Below are positions 62,260 to 64,000 of a DNA stretch of 64,000 nucleotides, in pieces (the stretch's first letter is position 1; each line of letters begins with the position of its first letter). The DNA is from a bacterium (GTDB lineage: Bacteria > Fibrobacterota > Fibrobacteria > UBA11236), in the NCBI GenBank assembly GCA_900299345.1, contig OMJM01000022.1, forward strand, positions 1-64,000, written 5' to 3'. The position numbers and the translations under genes are program-made. The notes beneath the pieces were generated by a model that searched no databases, was not told the DNA's origin, and was given only the letters and a program-made list of their open reading frames with translations.

Positions 62260-64000
62260 GTGTTTTGTCGACAGGAAGGACGTAACGAAATATTCTCGTT
62301 ACCTGATTTTTCCAGAAGCGTAGCGGTTTTTGCGCTCTTTGCCGTCTGTTTGCATGCGCAAACACTGCGTTGCGATCTGGCCAGTAAAGACACTGTGATC
62401 AATGGCCAATCCGCCAAGCGGTGTTTGGATCTTGATTCACTGAAAGGCAAAACGGTCGTCGTTCCATCCAATGTCACGCGTCTCGATAATGATGGGTTCG
62501 CTTTGTGCCGCAAAGCAGTCGTTTCCGGCGGGAACGCCGATATCGTATTCATCCTAGATCAAAGCGGCAGCATGTGGGCAAACCAGGCATGGATTAATAC
62601 GGGAGTCACCCCTAACGACACACTGTATTATACCGGAACGGGCGGATGTAATTCTACCACCACATCGGGGACGGTGACGATTCCTGTCATTGAGACGGCC
62701 CGGAGTGTTCCCAAACTGAATTCGGGGACGGGATGCAACCAATATGCGGGAGATCCCTTGAATGCTCGCGGCGCAGCGGTCCGGCAGGCCATCGATTACA
62801 TCGCCGCAAATTCCACTGTTTCAACCGTGGGTTATTTGGGTTTCGCGGCCAGTGTCAGCCAAGTCCGGCGCCCGCTGCAAATGAGCAGTTCAAGCAATGT
62901 TACCACGGTCAAAGGCAGTGTCGTGCTCACGAATTCCAGCGGAACGACCTACCGCGGGCCTCTGGATACGGCGAAACGCTGGTTGAACGACACGAGCTTG
63001 AGGAAAAATCCGAAAGCCGCCATCGTGTTTATTTCAGATGGTGCCAACACAGGAGCATCTTATAGCGATCTCATCAACGCTTTAATGCCGCCTATCTACG
63101 GAATTTTTCTCGGGAAAAACGCCACTGCGGATACCGCCAATCTTGTGCAGCTCGCCAATCAAACAGGTGGAGCCTATTACCGTGTGCCACCCACGAAACC
63201 GGACAGCCTCGCCAGCGTGGTACGTATCATACTCAATCGCATCCTTCAGAATTACGATCCTGATTTGATGACGATCACCAACAGCACATTATCGCCTGCG
63301 CAAACCAGTACGGCGAATCTAGCCGGCCAGTTTGTGGATCAGGGGAACTCGAGCTGGCGGGTGACGTTGGACAGTTCGCTTGCCCTGCAAGCCTCGACAG
63401 CCAATGCCATTCGCGTCATCACGCGATTCAAGGAAGCAGGCACGAATTCGCTGCGTCTCGATACGTCGCAATTCAGTCTGAGCACTACGGGAACGGTCGC
63501 AACGGGAACCTCGACCGTCTTTTCCGGCATCGTCACCCAATGCTATGCTCCCTCCGAGCTGCGCTGGCTCAATGTGGCAGGCTCTCGGCCTAACCCGCTT
63601 TATTTCACGGAAGCAGACAGCTCGATCAAACTTCAGTTGCGTGGCTCCAATAGTGGCCTGACGGCAGTCCGCCCAACACTTTCCACACTCCAAAGTGTCG
63701 GACGCACGCCGGATGCGGAGACGGGAAGCCTGTCCCTAGCTTTTTCCAGCCAGGACTCCTCCCGTTTTTCAGGAACAGTTACGATGCGCCCGGCCGCGAC
63801 ACCCAATTTGAATTCGGGAGTATTGGAGCCTTACTTCACGGACTCATTGATTGCTTCTTGGGTGAATCCCCGCGACCCGCGCGACTTTGCGCGGGACACT
63901 CTTCGTGTCCGTGTGGCCAACAAAGCGGCCAGAGCCTATTTCTCCACCCGCAGTGATGGCGGGGATACTGCAACACAATTTGTTTCTGCTTCAACACAGG
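62260..64000 (+). CDS. Secreted VWA-domain protein (3' end outside window)
   Basis: The frame is open to the right edge (580 residues), so it is missing from the track. A GTG start at 62260 has GGAGGAG upstream. A signal peptide follows (about 1-29, core VAVFALFAVCLHA). After a beta-rich segment, a von Willebrand A domain begins at about residue 100 with the MIDAS motif DQSGSM, the Thr in GTTYRGPL and IVFISDGANTG. The rest is beta-rich (LSTTGTVATGTSTVFSG...), like the stalks of secreted surface proteins. Metal-dependent adhesion is the usual role; the ligand is unknown. The 200-nt leader contains stem-loops (CTTGGG/CCCAAG, GCTCCG/CGGAGC). Confidence 0.8.
   Translation, partial: MFCRQEGRNEIFSLPDFSRSVAVFALFAVCLHAQTLRCDLASKDTVINGQSAKRCLDLDSLKGKTVVVPSNVTRLDNDGFALCRKAVVSGGNADIVFILDQSGSMWANQAWINTGVTPNDTLYYTGTGGCNSTTTSGTVTIPVIETARSVPKLNSGTGCNQYAGDPLNARGAAVRQAIDYIAANSTVSTVGYLGFAASVSQVRRPLQMSSSSNVTTVKGSVVLTNSSGTTYRGPLDTAKRWLNDTSLRKNPKAAIVFISDGANTGASYSDLINALMPPIYGIFLGKNATADTANLVQLANQTGGAYYRVPPTKPDSLASVVRIILNRILQNYDPDLMTITNSTLSPAQTSTANLAGQFVDQGNSSWRVTLDSSLALQASTANAIRVITRFKEAGTNSLRLDTSQFSLSTTGTVATGTSTVFSGIVTQCYAPSELRWLNVAGSRPNPLYFTEADSSIKLQLRGSNSGLTAVRPTLSTLQSVGRTPDAETGSLSLAFSSQDSSRFSGTVTMRPAATPNLNSGVLEPYFTDSLIASWVNPRDPRDFARDTLRVRVANKAARAYFSTRSDGGDTATQFVSASTQ

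Overview
The window looks like a chromosome segment of a Gram-negative bacterium of the Fibrobacterota or a related FCB-group lineage. I infer this from several things seen together: outer-membrane and periplasmic proteins (SurA-type chaperones, OmpA, lipoproteins), secreted hydrolases ending in Por/T9SS-like sorting modules, plant-cell-wall esterases (a CE15 glucuronoyl esterase and two double-SGNH esterases), DUF2147 and DUF4421-like envelope proteins, and a recurrent promoter element close to the Bacteroidota -7 consensus TAnnTTTG. No rRNA is present, so the taxonomy is an inference. The window is almost entirely coding, with one tRNA (Pro-UGG), no CRISPR array and no recognisable transposase.

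Layout. 0-7.2 kb: a truncated CHC2/TOPRIM primase (-), murB, a DinB-family protein and hisD (+), then two adjacent double-SGNH esterase genes (-). 7.3-13.3 kb: tRNA-Pro, a 1629-residue secreted protein with 14 putative Ig repeats, and a secreted protein of unknown family. 13.3-20.7 kb (-): glutamate synthase gltB-gltD with an FAH-family enzyme downstream, and a YqgE-family protein. 20.9-27.2 kb (+): a cellulose/mannan-synthase-like glycosyltransferase, siroheme synthase cysG, metG and a DEAD-box helicase. 27.2-29.2 kb (-): CE15 esterase and a small lipoprotein. 29.4-34.1 kb (+): map, queE, a frameshifted di-heme cytochrome, queC and a thiol-less class-I flavoprotein oxidoreductase. 34.1-38.9 kb (-): seven exported small proteins of a few interrelated families, one interrupted by an in-frame TGA. 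39.0-45.3 kb (+): icd, citrate synthase, an RRM protein preceded by a short uORF, an MFS permease, a TSP3/OmpA protein and a PDZ-thioredoxin fusion. 45.3-49.9 kb: radC, a polytopic membrane protein, a LOG-family protein, mgsA, DUF2797 and an ArsC/Spx-like protein. 49.9-53.8 kb: a lipoprotein, a rhodanese, a cysteine-less rpsD, an AT-rich three-gene cassette and a Fur-family regulator. 53.8-62.1 kb: a PBP4-DUF1460 fusion, aroA, a DUF4421-like protein, ftsE, a methyltransferase and two parvulin chaperones. 62.3 kb to the end: a VWA-domain protein that runs off the right edge.

Working together. icd and gltA supply 2-oxoglutarate, which gltBD converts to glutamate. queC and queE are two steps of 7-deazaguanine synthesis. 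The esterases, repeat protein and VWA protein form the secreted polysaccharide-facing layer. SurA/PpiC, OmpA, PBP4-DUF1460 and aroA/murB serve envelope and precursor synthesis.

The strongest non-gene signals are three. (1) TAnnTTTG-like elements lie 4-6 nt before the start codon of many genes, implying leaderless mRNAs, including one 22-nt divergent intergenic region in which a single AT-palindrome serves both genes. (2) Palindromic repeats sit at gene ends and carry the stop codons, in two cases for both converging genes at once. (3) Two reading-frame lesions (cytochrome frameshift, envelope-gene TGA) can be read directly from the sequence.
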